64,000 nt of DNA from Jiangella mangrovi (lineage in GTDB: Bacteria > Actinomycetota > Actinomycetes > Jiangellales > Jiangellaceae), in NCBI RefSeq assembly GCF_014204975.1, contig NZ_JACHMM010000001.1, positions 2,604,001-2,668,000 of the forward strand, given 5' to 3'. The notes beneath the pieces are model-generated. The model had not been told where the DNA came from. It made no database searches and worked only from the letters and a program-made list of their open reading frames with translations. Positions within the stretch are counted from its first letter, which is position 1. The number at the start of each line of letters is the position of its first letter. Below are positions 51,376-59,862 of this stretch, one piece after another. A program made the translations under genes and the position numbers.

Positions 51376-53934
51376 TCAGCCGACCACGAGGTTCTCGAAC
51401 ACGGCGAGGCCGAGCCGGTCCTGGACGTGGGCGCAGGAGAGCACGCCCACGTCCTGCGTCGCGGCCGCCGTCGGCAGGTCGATCGAGCCGACCGGCTGCC
51501 ACGTCGTCCCGTCGAGGCTGTAGGAACCGGTGAACCGCTGCTGCGACCGGACCAGCCGCAGGTGGACGGGGGACGGCGACGGCGTCAGCACCGCGCGCAG
51601 CACCGACTCGACCGTCCCGCTGCCGTCGGCGTCCCAGAGCAGCAGCAGGCCGTTCTCGGGCTTGACCACCAGCGCCACGTAGCCGGTCGACGTCCCCGCG
51701 GCGCGCAGGTCGTTGCGGAACACCAGGCCGGCGCGCGCGTTGGGGTCGGTGGCCTCCTGCGACACGACGGTGACCGTGGCCGTCGTCGTGGGGCCGGCGG
51801 CGCCGTCGTGGAAGATCGCGCCGTACTGGTCGATGCCGTCCCACAGGTCGGCGCCGTTGCTCAGGATCGCCAGCCGCGACCCGCGCTGCCCGAAGTGCGC
51901 CCGCGTCGACGCGGCGGTCTCCAGCGGCGCCTGCACGGGTTCGGCGACGGCGACCGCCTGCGTCGCGCTGTGACTCACGTCCCCGGAGTACGTGACCGTC
52001 GCGTCCAGCGCCGCCTGCGACACCGGCTCGGCCGGGGCCGCCGCCGTCACCCGCCAGGTCGCCGCGAACTCCGCGCCCGGCTCGACCGCCTCGGCCTCCA
52101 CGGGGGTCGACGGCGTCACCGTCCAGCCGGAGGGGGCGGTCAGCATCAGCCGCACCGCTGACACCGTCGTCACCTCCTCGTTGGTGAAGGTGACGGTGAC
52201 GTCGCCCGCAACGCCGGGGTGCAGCTCGGCCGGCGCGTCGAAGGCGAGCACGCCGGCGTTCGGCGGCCAGGTGATGACCATGCCGTCCGCGCGCAGCCGC
52301 TGCCGCAGCGTCGGGTAGTGCACGTCCTGGACGGCGACGCCGCCGGACAGCGCGAGGTCCGCCGCGACCGCCGCCGCGTGCCCCGTCGCCATGAACACCG
52401 GCTCCATGCGGGCCGACCCGAACGCGATGTGCGAGGCCGAGATCGCGCACGCGACCAGCAGGTTCGTGCACTCGCCGCGCTGGGGGACGATGGCGCGGTA
52501 GGAGATACCGTACGGCCCGGCCGGCGGCACCTGCACGTCGCCCTCGTTGCGGGCGAACCCGCCGACCACCACGCGCGCACAGTTGTGCGAGTCCATCGTG
52601 TACGACGCCAGCGCGATCGAGTCCGGCGCGGCCACCGTCCACCGGCAGTCGTGCTCGGTGATGACGTAGTCGCCGAGCATGCGCCGCGCCTCGCGGATGT
52701 ACAGCTCATGCGACCAGCCGCCGGTGCCGGTGAACTCGTCGTTCGTCAGGCCCCAGGCGTTGACCTCGGCCCGGATCGCGTCGGGCACCCGCGGGTCGTT
52801 GGCCAGGAACCAGAGCATCCCCTGCTGGTAGGTCACGTGGTCCTGGAAGATCGCCTCGCGGGTGGCGTGGTCGCCGTCGGGCCAGGCGTAGTTGCGGCCG
52901 ATGTTGTCCGTGCTCACGGCGCCGTTGTTGTTCATATCGGTCTTGCCGTTCGGCATCGGCGTGTTCAGCCGCATCGCGTCCCAGACGCCGGCCCGCAGGT
53001 AGCGCAACAGCAGCTCGTACCGGCCCGCGTCATAGCCGGGCGGCCGCGGGAACGGGCGCCGGTCGGCCGCGCGGGTCAGGCAGATGCGGAAGTTGAACGC
53101 CTGGATGCGGTCGTCGCCCTGCCCGGTCGTGCCGGGTTCGTCCGGCATCACGCCCTGGAGGAGGCCGCTGGACGGGTCGCCGGGGACGACGTACGGGTCG
53201 ATCTGGCGCTGGAACTGGTGGCCGGTGCGGAACTGGACGCCGTTGAGCGTCTCGCCGTAGGTCGCGTTCGCCTCGCGGCCGACGGTGTAGCTCACGCCGG
53301 CCGTCGCCATCAGGTCGCCCTCGTAGCTCGCGTCGATGAACGCGTCGGCGATGAAGACCTTGCCGTTCTCGGCGCGCAGCGAGTGGATCCGGTCGCCGAG
53401 CATGCGGACGTCCTCGAGCCGGTGGTCGCGGTAGACCTGGACTCCGGCCTCCTCGACCCACGCGTCGAAGGTCTGCTCGGCGACGTGCGGCTCGAACGTG
53501 AACGACTCCGGGCGGCCGTAGTGCGCGCCGAGGCGCCGGTAGAACTCGCGGCTCAGCCCGCCGATCGACTCGATCCGCCCGGTGTCGGTCGCGCCCAGCC
53601 CGGCCGAGCTGAGGCCGCCCAGGTGCCGGCCGAACACCACGAGCGCGACGCTGCGGCCGGCCTGCGCGGCGCGCACTGCCGCCGTCACCCCCGCCGACGT
53701 GCCGCCGTAGACGCACACGTCCGTGCGCACGACGCCCGGGTCGCGCGGGACCGGGTACCAGTAGCGCAGCCCGGGGTGCTGATCGGGCCCGACGACGGCG
53801 TCCGCTGCGGCCGCCGCCGTGGACGCGCCGGAAAGGGTCGCGCCGGCTCCGCTGGCGATCAGGAAGGCACCGGCTCCGGCCGCGCCGAGGACGGTCCGTC
53901 GGGTGGGTTCGGGGGCGGACATGCGCATCACCAT
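51376..53934 (-). CDS. Tat-exported FAD-dependent oxidoreductase with C-terminal beta-sandwich domains
   Basis: The protein has 852 residues. A twin-arginine signal (TRRTVLGAAGAGAFLI) precedes an FAD_oxidored domain: VCVYGGTSAGVTAAVRAAQAGR, FGRHLGGLSSAGLGATD and, at its end, PVFMATGHAAAVAADLAL. From about residue 550 a NEW3-like beta-sandwich follows (GDVTVTFTNEEVTTV). The last 180 residues look like a LamG/DUF1349-type lectin fold (RAGLVFRNDL). The exported flavoenzyme may act on polysaccharide-derived substrates. A LacI-type operator candidate lies upstream. Confidence 0.85.
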   Translation of the reverse strand: MVMRMSAPEPTRRTVLGAAGAGAFLIASGAGATLSGASTAAAAADAVVGPDQHPGLRYWYPVPRDPGVVRTDVCVYGGTSAGVTAAVRAAQAGRSVALVVFGRHLGGLSSAGLGATDTGRIESIGGLSREFYRRLGAHYGRPESFTFEPHVAEQTFDAWVEEAGVQVYRDHRLEDVRMLGDRIHSLRAENGKVFIADAFIDASYEGDLMATAGVSYTVGREANATYGETLNGVQFRTGHQFQRQIDPYVVPGDPSSGLLQGVMPDEPGTTGQGDDRIQAFNFRICLTRAADRRPFPRPPGYDAGRYELLLRYLRAGVWDAMRLNTPMPNGKTDMNNNGAVSTDNIGRNYAWPDGDHATREAIFQDHVTYQQGMLWFLANDPRVPDAIRAEVNAWGLTNDEFTGTGGWSHELYIREARRMLGDYVITEHDCRWTVAAPDSIALASYTMDSHNCARVVVGGFARNEGDVQVPPAGPYGISYRAIVPQRGECTNLLVACAISASHIAFGSARMEPVFMATGHAAAVAADLALSGGVAVQDVHYPTLRQRLRADGMVITWPPNAGVLAFDAPAELHPGVAGDVTVTFTNEEVTTVSAVRLMLTAPSGWTVTPSTPVEAEAVEPGAEFAATWRVTAAAPAEPVSQAALDATVTYSGDVSHSATQAVAVAEPVQAPLETAASTRAHFGQRGSRLAILSNGADLWDGIDQYGAIFHDGAAGPTTTATVTVVSQEATDPNARAGLVFRNDLRAAGTSTGYVALVVKPENGLLLLWDADGSGTVESVLRAVLTPSPSPVHLRLVRSQQRFTGSYSLDGTTWQPVGSIDLPTAAATQDVGVLSCAHVQDRLGLAVFENLVVG

Positions 53935-53942
53935 CCGAGGGC

Positions 53943-53989
53943 TGGAAAGCGTTTGCCCGGATCGTAACGATCATCCCGTTCGAGCGGAA
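53943..53989 (-). promoter_or_regulatory. Candidate promoter and LacI-type operator for the flavoprotein gene
   Basis: On the minus strand TTCCGC (53989-53984), 17 bp, TACGAT (53966-53961), then a GGCAAACGCTTTCC element (53944-53957) just after the -10. That element resembles LacI-family operators centred on a CG step. It suggests carbon-source control. The -35 is weak. Confidence 0.45.
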
Positions 53990-54043
53990 CCCCGTGCGGA
54001 AATTCGGTGGCGCCGGCGTGGGCGCGGGCGGTGTGCTGGACCC

Positions 54044-54781
54044 ATGGAGACGATCACCGGCGACGCGTTCGGCCGGGTGCTCGAGCGGTGCCACGCCGCC
54101 GGCGCCCGGCCCGGCACCGAGTTCACGGTCATCGAGCGCGACGACGGCCACGTCGACGTCCACGACGCGGCGGCCTACTTCGCCGAGCGGGAGAGCTGGC
54201 CGGACGTCGAGCGGCGCATCTGCACCAGCGCGACCGGGCGGGTGCTCGACGTCGGGTGCGGGGCCGGCCGGCACGCGGTGCCGCTGGCGGCCGACGGCCT
54301 CGAGGTCGTCGGGGTCGACACCTCGCCGGGCGCGGTCGCCGTCGCCTGCGAGCGCGGTGTCGACGCGCGGATCGGGTCGGCGACGGCGTTGCCCGCGGGC
54401 CTCGAGCCCTTCGACACCGTGCTGCTGCTCGGCAACAACGTCGGCCTGCTCGGGTCGGCGCAGACCGCCCCCGTGGTGCTGGCCGAGCTGGCCCGGGTCA
54501 CCGTGCCCGGCGGCCGGCTGCTGGTGTCGGGCATCGACCCGTTCGACACCGACGACGCCGAGCACCTCGGCTACCACCGGTGGAACCGCGAGCGCGGCCG
54601 GCTGCCCGGGCAGTGCCGGATCCGGGTGCGCCACGGCCGGCTGGCGACGGACTGGTTCGACTACCTGTTCGTGTCGGAGGCGGAACTGCGCGCCCTGGTC
54701 GCCGGCTCGCCGTGGACCGTCGGCCGGTGGGAGCGCGACGGCCACGTCTACGCCGTCGAGCTCACTCGCGCGCGGCAGTGA
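54044..54781 (+). CDS. Class I SAM-dependent methyltransferase
   Basis: The protein has 245 residues. Motif I is VLDVGCGAGRHAVPLA, followed by VVGVDTSPGAVAVA and VTVPGGRLLVSGID. It resembles Methyltransf_25-type proteins. The ATG at 54044 begins the conserved-looking part; an open frame upstream is a shadow. Its 3' end overlaps the convergent surE gene by 20 bases. The substrate is unknown. Confidence 0.88.
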   Translation: METITGDAFGRVLERCHAAGARPGTEFTVIERDDGHVDVHDAAAYFAERESWPDVERRICTSATGRVLDVGCGAGRHAVPLAADGLEVVGVDTSPGAVAVACERGVDARIGSATALPAGLEPFDTVLLLGNNVGLLGSAQTAPVVLAELARVTVPGGRLLVSGIDPFDTDDAEHLGYHRWNRERGRLPGQCRIRVRHGRLATDWFDYLFVSEAELRALVAGSPWTVGRWERDGHVYAVELTRARQ

Positions 54782-55580
54782 GACCGTCGACCAGCTCCGC
54801 CAGCGCGGGCGAGTCGGCCTCGGTGACCGAGCGGACGGCGGTGACGACGGCGTGCCCGTCGGCCAGCAGCGCGGCGTCGGTGCCGGGCGCGGGTGGATCG
54901 GACATGTCGGTGACGGTGAGGCGGATGTGGTCGTCGGCGTGCTCGGTCATGGTCGTCTGGACGATGCCGAACTCCGCCAGCGGCGCGGTCCGCAGGGCGG
55001 CCACGTCGCCGGGGTCGCGGTCGGGGACGTTGAGGTTGAGCACCGTCCCCGGCCGCTGGTCCAGCAGGAACGGCAGCATCCGCCCGGCCAGGTCGGCTGC
55101 CGTCGCCCAGTGCGGCTCGTGGTCGGGACGCTCCAGCCCGAACTCGGCGGCCAGCCCGACGTCGAGCGAGACGGCCAGGCCGCGCGCGCCGTTGATGCCG
55201 GCCGTGAGCGCGGCGCCGACGGTGCCCGAGTGCAGGATCGCGCGGCCCACGTTGGCGCCGTGGTTGACCCCGGACAGCACGACGTCGGGCGGGTCGCCGA
55301 AGGCGCCGTACGCCGCGATCAGCGAGATCAGCCCGGGGGCGGCGCCGACGGCATAGGTGAGCACGTCGTCCAGGCCCTCCAGCCGGCGCCGGTCCAGCGC
55401 GATGCGGTCGCGGTCCTCGAGCCCGGCGACGATGGACGCGCTGCTGCCGCTGAACTGGACCGCCGGCGCCGCCACGACGACCTCGAGCCCGAGGTCGCGG
55501 GCGACGCCGGCCAGCACGCGCAGGCCCGGTGCGTCGACACCGTCGTCGTTGGTGACGAGGGTGCGCTTCGGGCCGCTCAC
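54762..55580 (-). CDS. surE: 5'/3'-nucleotidase SurE
   Basis: The protein has 272 residues. The metal site is NDDG at residues 11-14, the serine ligand is in FSGSSAS and the second Asn in SGVNHGANVG, all SurE hallmarks. It dephosphorylates nucleoside monophosphates. The GTG start overlaps the PfkB kinase stop (GTGA), so a nucleotidase and a kinase are co-expressed. Its stop lies inside the convergent methyltransferase gene. Confidence 0.93.
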   Translation of the reverse strand: MSGPKRTLVTNDDGVDAPGLRVLAGVARDLGLEVVVAAPAVQFSGSSASIVAGLEDRDRIALDRRRLEGLDDVLTYAVGAAPGLISLIAAYGAFGDPPDVVLSGVNHGANVGRAILHSGTVGAALTAGINGARGLAVSLDVGLAAEFGLERPDHEPHWATAADLAGRMLPFLLDQRPGTVLNLNVPDRDPGDVAALRTAPLAEFGIVQTTMTEHADDHIRLTVTDMSDPPAPGTDAALLADGHAVVTAVRSVTEADSPALAELVDGLTAARE

Positions 55581-56593
55581 GATCCCTGGGTCCGTTCCGC
55601 CAGGTCGCGCGGGGTGACCTTCGCCTCCCGCCCGGCCGCTCCGGTGTCGTCGGCGCCCGGCTCCAGCCGCTCCACCGTCACCAGCTCGCGCAGCTTCAGC
55701 ACCGCCTCGACGTCGCCGGTGCCCAGGCCGTGCCGGGTGACGTTGAGCATGCCGGCCGCCGCGCCGAGCCGGATCGCGTCCTCGACGTCCCCGCCGCGGG
55801 CCAGCGTCGCCGTGACGCCCGCGGTGAGCGAGTCGCCGGCGCCCTTGGTGTCGGCGGCCTGCAGCCGCGGCATCCGGACGATGCGGACGACGCCGTCGGC
55901 GAGCAGCAGCAGCGGGTCGTGCGCGCGCGTGACGATGACGTACTCGGCGCCCTGCTCGTGCACCTGGTGCATCGCCTTGACCAGCGAGTCCTGGTCGCCG
56001 TCGGCGGCCCGGCCGTCGGCCAGCAGCTCCTCGTGGCTGACCTTGACCACCGTCAGCCCGCTCTCCAGCACGGCGCTCAGCCGGTCGCCGGCGAGGTCGG
56101 CGATGACCGGCTTGCCGACGGCACGCAGGTCGGCCGCCAGCCGCCGGTACGCGTCGGCCGGGACGGCGTCCTCGTCGGTCTGGTGGTCCGACGGCCCGCT
56201 GAGCAGCACCGCACCGGCGTCGAGCGCCGCGCTGAGCGTGATGCCGTAGAGCTCGTCCAGCTCGTGCCGGGTGAGCGAGTCCGACGGCGCCTCGGCGACC
56301 TCGACCCGCTCGCCGCCGCGGCGGTCGTGCACGTAGGCGCCGTTGCGGCCGACGCCCTGGACGGCCTTGACCGTGACGCCCTCGTCCTCGAGCAGGTGCC
56401 GCAGCACCAGGCCGGTCTCGCCGGCCAGCACGCAGCACATGGTGACCGACGACCCGAGCGTGACCAGCATCCGCGCCTGCCAGACGCCCTGGCTGCCGGC
56501 GTGTACGTGGATGTCGGGCCGGCCGGCCTGGTCCTCGACGGTCAGTGTCAGCACGGGCAACGGGGCGAACAACGCGACGTCGCTCTGCGCCAT
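55577..56593 (-). CDS. PfkB-family carbohydrate/nucleoside kinase
   Basis: The protein has 338 residues. The ATP and anion-hole motif is DTKGAGDSLTAGV with the catalytic Asp in GAGD. The N-terminal GG motif appears only as HAGSQG, a weak match. It resembles phosphofructokinase B or tagatose-phosphate kinase types, but the substrate is not deducible. It is coupled to surE, so opposing phosphorylation and dephosphorylation of a related metabolite is conceivable. Confidence 0.88.
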   Translation of the reverse strand: MAQSDVALFAPLPVLTLTVEDQAGRPDIHVHAGSQGVWQARMLVTLGSSVTMCCVLAGETGLVLRHLLEDEGVTVKAVQGVGRNGAYVHDRRGGERVEVAEAPSDSLTRHELDELYGITLSAALDAGAVLLSGPSDHQTDEDAVPADAYRRLAADLRAVGKPVIADLAGDRLSAVLESGLTVVKVSHEELLADGRAADGDQDSLVKAMHQVHEQGAEYVIVTRAHDPLLLLADGVVRIVRMPRLQAADTKGAGDSLTAGVTATLARGGDVEDAIRLGAAAGMLNVTRHGLGTGDVEAVLKLRELVTVERLEPGADDTGAAGREAKVTPRDLAERTQGS

Positions 56594-56648
56594 GGGACTC
56601 CCTCCGCGTGGGCGTGGCTGTTCCGCGGCACGTACCCAGCATCGATGC

Positions 56649-56673
56649 GTTCGAATCCGCGCCGCGGGGGTAC
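56649..56673 (+). promoter_or_regulatory. Stress-sigma-type promoter candidate for the YeaQ-like gene
   Basis: GTTC (56649-56652), 15-bp spacer, GGGTAC (56668-56673) fit the sigma-B/sigma-F-like consensus GTTT-N14/16-GGGTA known from actinobacteria. The gene product belongs to a stress-associated family. Confidence 0.45.
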
Positions 56674-56727
56674 GCCATCGGGCAGGATCGGACGTGAGGC
56701 GGCACCGCCGCCGTTCAGGAGGGCATC

Positions 56728-56988
56728 GTGGAGGTCGACGGCATCATCTCGGCGCTCATCGTCGGCGCCGTCATCGGCATCCTGGGCCGGCTCGCCGTGC
56801 CCGGAAAGCAGTCGATCCCGATCTGGCTGACGGTGGCCATCGGCATCGTCGCCGCGCTCATCGGCTCGGCCATCGTCGGCCCGCTGCGCGACACCGACGG
56901 CATCGACTGGATCGAGATCATCGTGCAGGTGGCCCTCGCCGCCGTGGGCGTCCTGCTGGCGACGTCCATGCGGTCGAAGCGCACCTGA
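56728..56988 (+). CDS. GlsB/YeaQ/YmgE-family stress-associated membrane protein
   Basis: This small 86-residue protein has three hydrophobic segments separated by Gly-rich turns (VGAVIGILGRLAVPGKQ), the transglycosylase-associated protein pattern. The GTG start follows AGGAGGG. A stress-type promoter candidate lies about 55 bases upstream. The precise role is unknown; expression under general stress is typical in actinobacteria. Confidence 0.87.
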   Translation: MEVDGIISALIVGAVIGILGRLAVPGKQSIPIWLTVAIGIVAALIGSAIVGPLRDTDGIDWIEIIVQVALAAVGVLLATSMRSKRT

Positions 56989-56999
56989 CGGAGCTTCGT

Positions 57000-57650
57000 C
57001 TAGGCCAGCACGCGCGCGACGGTCCCGAGGTCGGCGACGAAGCCGGCGTACGCCGCGTCCCGCTCGCGGGAGCGCAGCACCGCCGACGGGTGGACGGTGG
57101 CGACCACCACCGCGTCGTCGATCGGCGGTCCGTCGTCGGTCGTGAGCGGCGAGCCCGCGGCGTAGTCGGCCCACTCCAGCGCCTCGCCGTGCTGCTTCGT
57201 GACGCGGAACGACCGGCCCAGGATCGTCGCGGCCGCCGTGGCGCCCAGCACCACCAGCACCCGCGGCCGGACGGCGGCCAGCTCGGCCCGCAGCCAGGGC
57301 CTGCAGGCGGCGATCTGGCCCGCGTCGGGCTTCTCGTGGATGCGCCGCTTGCCCTCGCGGTGGAACCGGAAGTGCTTGACGGCGTTGGAGACGTAGGCCC
57401 GGTCACGGTCGAGGCCCGCCTCCTCGAGCGCGCGGTCGAGGAGCCGGCCGGCCGGTCCGGCGAACGGCCGGCCCTCGCGGTCCTCGACGTCGCCCGGCGT
57501 CTCGCCGACCAGCATCACCGCGGCGTCGCGCGGACCCTCGCCGAACACCGTCTGGGTGGCGTCGCGGTACAGGTCGCAGGCCCGGCAGTCCGCTGCCGCG
57601 CTGCGCAGCCGGGTGAGCGACCGCGTCGGCGGGACCGCGGCCTCAGGCAT
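57000..57650 (-). CDS. udgX: UdgX-type uracil-DNA glycosylase/uracil-DNA crosslinking protein
   Basis: The protein has 216 residues. The water-activating motif reads GETPGDVED (49-57) and the R-loop reads GKRRIHEKP with H105, the residue that in UdgX forms a covalent bond to the uracil-derived abasic site. The N-terminal CRAC (C22, C25) and C116 belong to an iron-sulfur site. The KRRIH loop separates it from ordinary family 4 glycosylases. It overlaps the epimerase gene by 8 bases on the same strand. Confidence 0.92.
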   Translation of the reverse strand: MPEAAVPPTRSLTRLRSAAADCRACDLYRDATQTVFGEGPRDAAVMLVGETPGDVEDREGRPFAGPAGRLLDRALEEAGLDRDRAYVSNAVKHFRFHREGKRRIHEKPDAGQIAACRPWLRAELAAVRPRVLVVLGATAAATILGRSFRVTKQHGEALEWADYAAGSPLTTDDGPPIDDAVVVATVHPSAVLRSRERDAAYAGFVADLGTVARVLA

Positions 57651-58614
57651 GCCGGGCGCCGGCTCCCTGGAACCAGGCCAGCGTCGTCGCCAGGCCCGTC
57701 TGCACGGTGGTCCGGGGCTGCCAGTCCAGCAGCTGCCCGGCGAGGGAGATGTCGGGCCGGCGCGCGTGCGTCTCGGCGGGCGGCGGCTCGACGAAGACGA
57801 TCTCGGCGTTCGGGCCGGCGATCTCGGCGACCTCCTGCGCGATCGCGAAGACGGAGATCTCGTCGGGGCTGCCGATGTTGACGGGGCCGGGATAGCCGCC
57901 CTCGGAGAGCGCGCGCAGGCCGGCGACGGCGTCGTCGACGTAGCAGAGCGAGCGGGTCTGGGTGCCGGGGCCGGGCACCGTCAGCGGCGCGCCGGAGAGC
58001 ACCTGCCGGATGAACCGCGACAGCACGCGCCCGTCGTCGAGGCGCATGCGCGGGCCATAGGTGTTGAAGATGCGGGCGATCGCCGTGCGCAGGTTGTACG
58101 TCGAGCGGTAGGCCGTCGTCAGCGCCTCGGCGAAGCGGCGTGACTCGTAGTAGGCGCCGTAGCCGTCGGCCGGGTTGACCTGGCCGGTGTCGTCCTCGCG
58201 GTGCGGCTCGTCGCCCGCCGTCCCGTAGACCTCCGACGTCGACGCGAGCACGAACCGGGCCGATCGGTCACGGGCGAGGTCCAGCGCGTTGAGCGTGCCG
58301 ACGCTGGCGATGCGCATGGTCGCGACGGGGTCGAGCAGGTAGTCGCTCGGCGCGGCCGGCGCCGCCAGGTGGAAGACGACGTCGACGGGCCCGGGGACCT
58401 CGCCGTCGATCTGGTCGTTGAGATCGCGGCGCACCAGGGTGAAGCGGGGCTCGTCGCGCAGGTGCCGCAGGTTGGCCGACCGCCCGGTTTCGAAGTTGTC
58501 GATGCACGTGACGCGCTGACCAGCCCGGATCAGGGCATCGCACAGGTGGGAGCCGAGAAACCCCGCACCGCCCGTGACGACCGAATGACGTTCCTCCCCA
58601 GACCCGTTCTCCAT
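57643..58614 (-). CDS. NAD-dependent sugar epimerase/UDP-glucuronate decarboxylase-like protein
   Basis: The protein has 323 residues. It shows GGAGFLGSHLCDAL, the substrate region HLAAPAAPSDYLLDPV, STSEVYG, the YYESRRFAE site where the catalytic Tyr is followed by Arg instead of the usual Lys, and RIFNTYGPRM. It is closest to UDP-xylose synthase-type proteins, but the YxxxR substitution is unusual. I chose ATG 58614 after GGGAGTC; ATG 58620 is possible. It overlaps udgX downstream. Confidence 0.85.
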   Translation of the reverse strand: MENGSGEERHSVVTGGAGFLGSHLCDALIRAGQRVTCIDNFETGRSANLRHLRDEPRFTLVRRDLNDQIDGEVPGPVDVVFHLAAPAAPSDYLLDPVATMRIASVGTLNALDLARDRSARFVLASTSEVYGTAGDEPHREDDTGQVNPADGYGAYYESRRFAEALTTAYRSTYNLRTAIARIFNTYGPRMRLDDGRVLSRFIRQVLSGAPLTVPGPGTQTRSLCYVDDAVAGLRALSEGGYPGPVNIGSPDEISVFAIAQEVAEIAGPNAEIVFVEPPPAETHARRPDISLAGQLLDWQPRTTVQTGLATTLAWFQGAGARHA

Positions 58615-58767
58615 GATCATGACTCCCGGCAGACGTCTGCGGCCCCCCACTGGCGGCTGACCCTTGCACCGGAGGCGTACCCGATGAGACGGGATCGACA
58701 CGGCGGTCCGGTGACGAGGATGATGGAGCCGACGAGTACGGTGCTCGACGTGGTCGAAGGGGCGGGC

Positions 58768-59451
58768 ATGACCGAGCCTGATGCGAGCGACTTCGCCGAG
58801 ATGGCACTGGCGCTGCACGAGGAGCCCGATGTCGAGCAGACGCTCGAGCGGGTCGTCGAGTACGCGCAGCAGGCCACCGTGTGCGACGACGCCGGGTTGG
58901 TCCTGCAGCACGGCCAGGGGCGGGTCGAGACCGCCGTCGCCACCGATCCGCGGGTGCGCAAGGCCGACGAGCTGCAGACGGAGCTCGACGAGGGGCCGTG
59001 CATGCTGGCCCTCGACGGGCAGTCGTCCGTGCTCGTCACCGACACCGCCGACGACCCGCGCTGGTCGCGGTGGGGCCCGCGCGCCGCCGAGCTCGGGCTG
59101 CGCAGCGTCCTGTCGGTGCGGCTGCACACCGCACACACCACCCTAGGGGCGCTCAACCTCTACGGCACCCGTCCCGGCATGTTCGACGACGACGACGTCG
59201 ACGTGGCCGAGATCTTCGGCCGGCACGCCTCCATCGCGCTCGCGTCCGCCCGCGAAGAGGACGGCCTGCGGCAGGCCATCGGCGCCCGGCACCTCATCGG
59301 ACTGGCGCAGGGCATCCTCATGGAGCGGTACGGCCTCGACGCCGACCGCGCCTTCGCCGTCCTGCGCCGGTACTCCCGCCACACCAACGTCAAACTGCGC
59401 GCCGTCGCCGAGCGCGTCATCGCCACCGGACGGCTCCCCGAAGAGCCCTGA
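58768..59451 (+). CDS. GAF and ANTAR domain regulator
   Basis: The protein has 227 residues. The GAF domain is at about 20-160 (VEYAQQATVCDDAGLVLQHG and LDEGPCMLALDGQSSVLV). The ANTAR domain is at about 165-222 (AIGARHLIGLAQGILMERYG and FAVLRRYSRHTNVKLRAVAE). ANTAR proteins bind twin hexaloop RNAs and relieve terminators. The start is the ATG after GAAGGGG; earlier in-frame starts (58720, 58741) are possible. The WhiB gene lies 40 bases downstream. Confidence 0.9.
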   Translation: MTEPDASDFAEMALALHEEPDVEQTLERVVEYAQQATVCDDAGLVLQHGQGRVETAVATDPRVRKADELQTELDEGPCMLALDGQSSVLVTDTADDPRWSRWGPRAAELGLRSVLSVRLHTAHTTLGALNLYGTRPGMFDDDDVDVAEIFGRHASIALASAREEDGLRQAIGARHLIGLAQGILMERYGLDADRAFAVLRRYSRHTNVKLRAVAERVIATGRLPEEP

Positions 59452-59457
59452 CGGCCG

Positions 59458-59482
59458 GTTTGCCCGCTGAGGCCCTGGGTAA
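59458..59482 (+). promoter_or_regulatory. Stress-sigma-type promoter candidate for the WhiB gene
   Basis: GTTT (59458-59461), 15-bp spacer, GGGTAA (59477-59482) match the sigma-B-like pattern well. Transcription would begin near 59490, right at the first ATG (59492), so the message may be leaderless or use the ATG at 59507. Confidence 0.55.
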
Positions 59483-59491
59483 CCCCGGGGC

Positions 59492-59848
59492 ATGACAGTC
59501 GGGTTGATGCGCATCGTCCGGAGGAACGACGCCGACCACCGCACCGGTGTGGTGGTCCCCAGTCCGGACGAGCCCGGAGCACGCGTCGACGCCACCTCGT
59601 GGTGGGAGTTCGCGCTGTGCCGGGCCTGGGACGCCGACCTGTTCTGTGTGCCCGACGGTGTCGCGCCCAGCCGGAAGCGGGCGCAGGAGACCAAGGCGAA
59701 GGGCATCTGCCGGACCTGCCCGGTGCGCGAGCGCTGCCTGGACGAGGCGATGGCCCGCGGCGAGCAGTACGGCGTCTGGGGCGGGCTCGACGCCGAGGAG
59801 CGGCGGGCGCTGGAGCGGAGCCGGCAGGGCCTGCGCCGCTCCAGCTGA
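59492..59848 (+). CDS. WhiB-family iron-sulfur transcriptional regulator
   Basis: The protein has 118 residues. The four cluster cysteines are C43 (ALCR), C73, C76 and C82 (GICRTCPVRERCLDEA). The turn GVWGG (94-98) and a basic C-terminus follow. An additional C52 (LFCVP) is present, as in several WhiB proteins. Members carry a [4Fe-4S] cluster and bind the primary sigma factor. A stress-type promoter candidate precedes it. Confidence 0.94.
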   Translation: MTVGLMRIVRRNDADHRTGVVVPSPDEPGARVDATSWWEFALCRAWDADLFCVPDGVAPSRKRAQETKAKGICRTCPVRERCLDEAMARGEQYGVWGGLDAEERRALERSRQGLRRSS

Positions 59849-59862
59849 CCCGTCCGTACGGC

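Noticed and set aside
53975-53995. GTTC...GAAC element near the flavoprotein promoter as a fifth IclR site
   Set aside because: The spacing between half-sites is 4-5 bases, not 8, and there is no partner 19 bp away.
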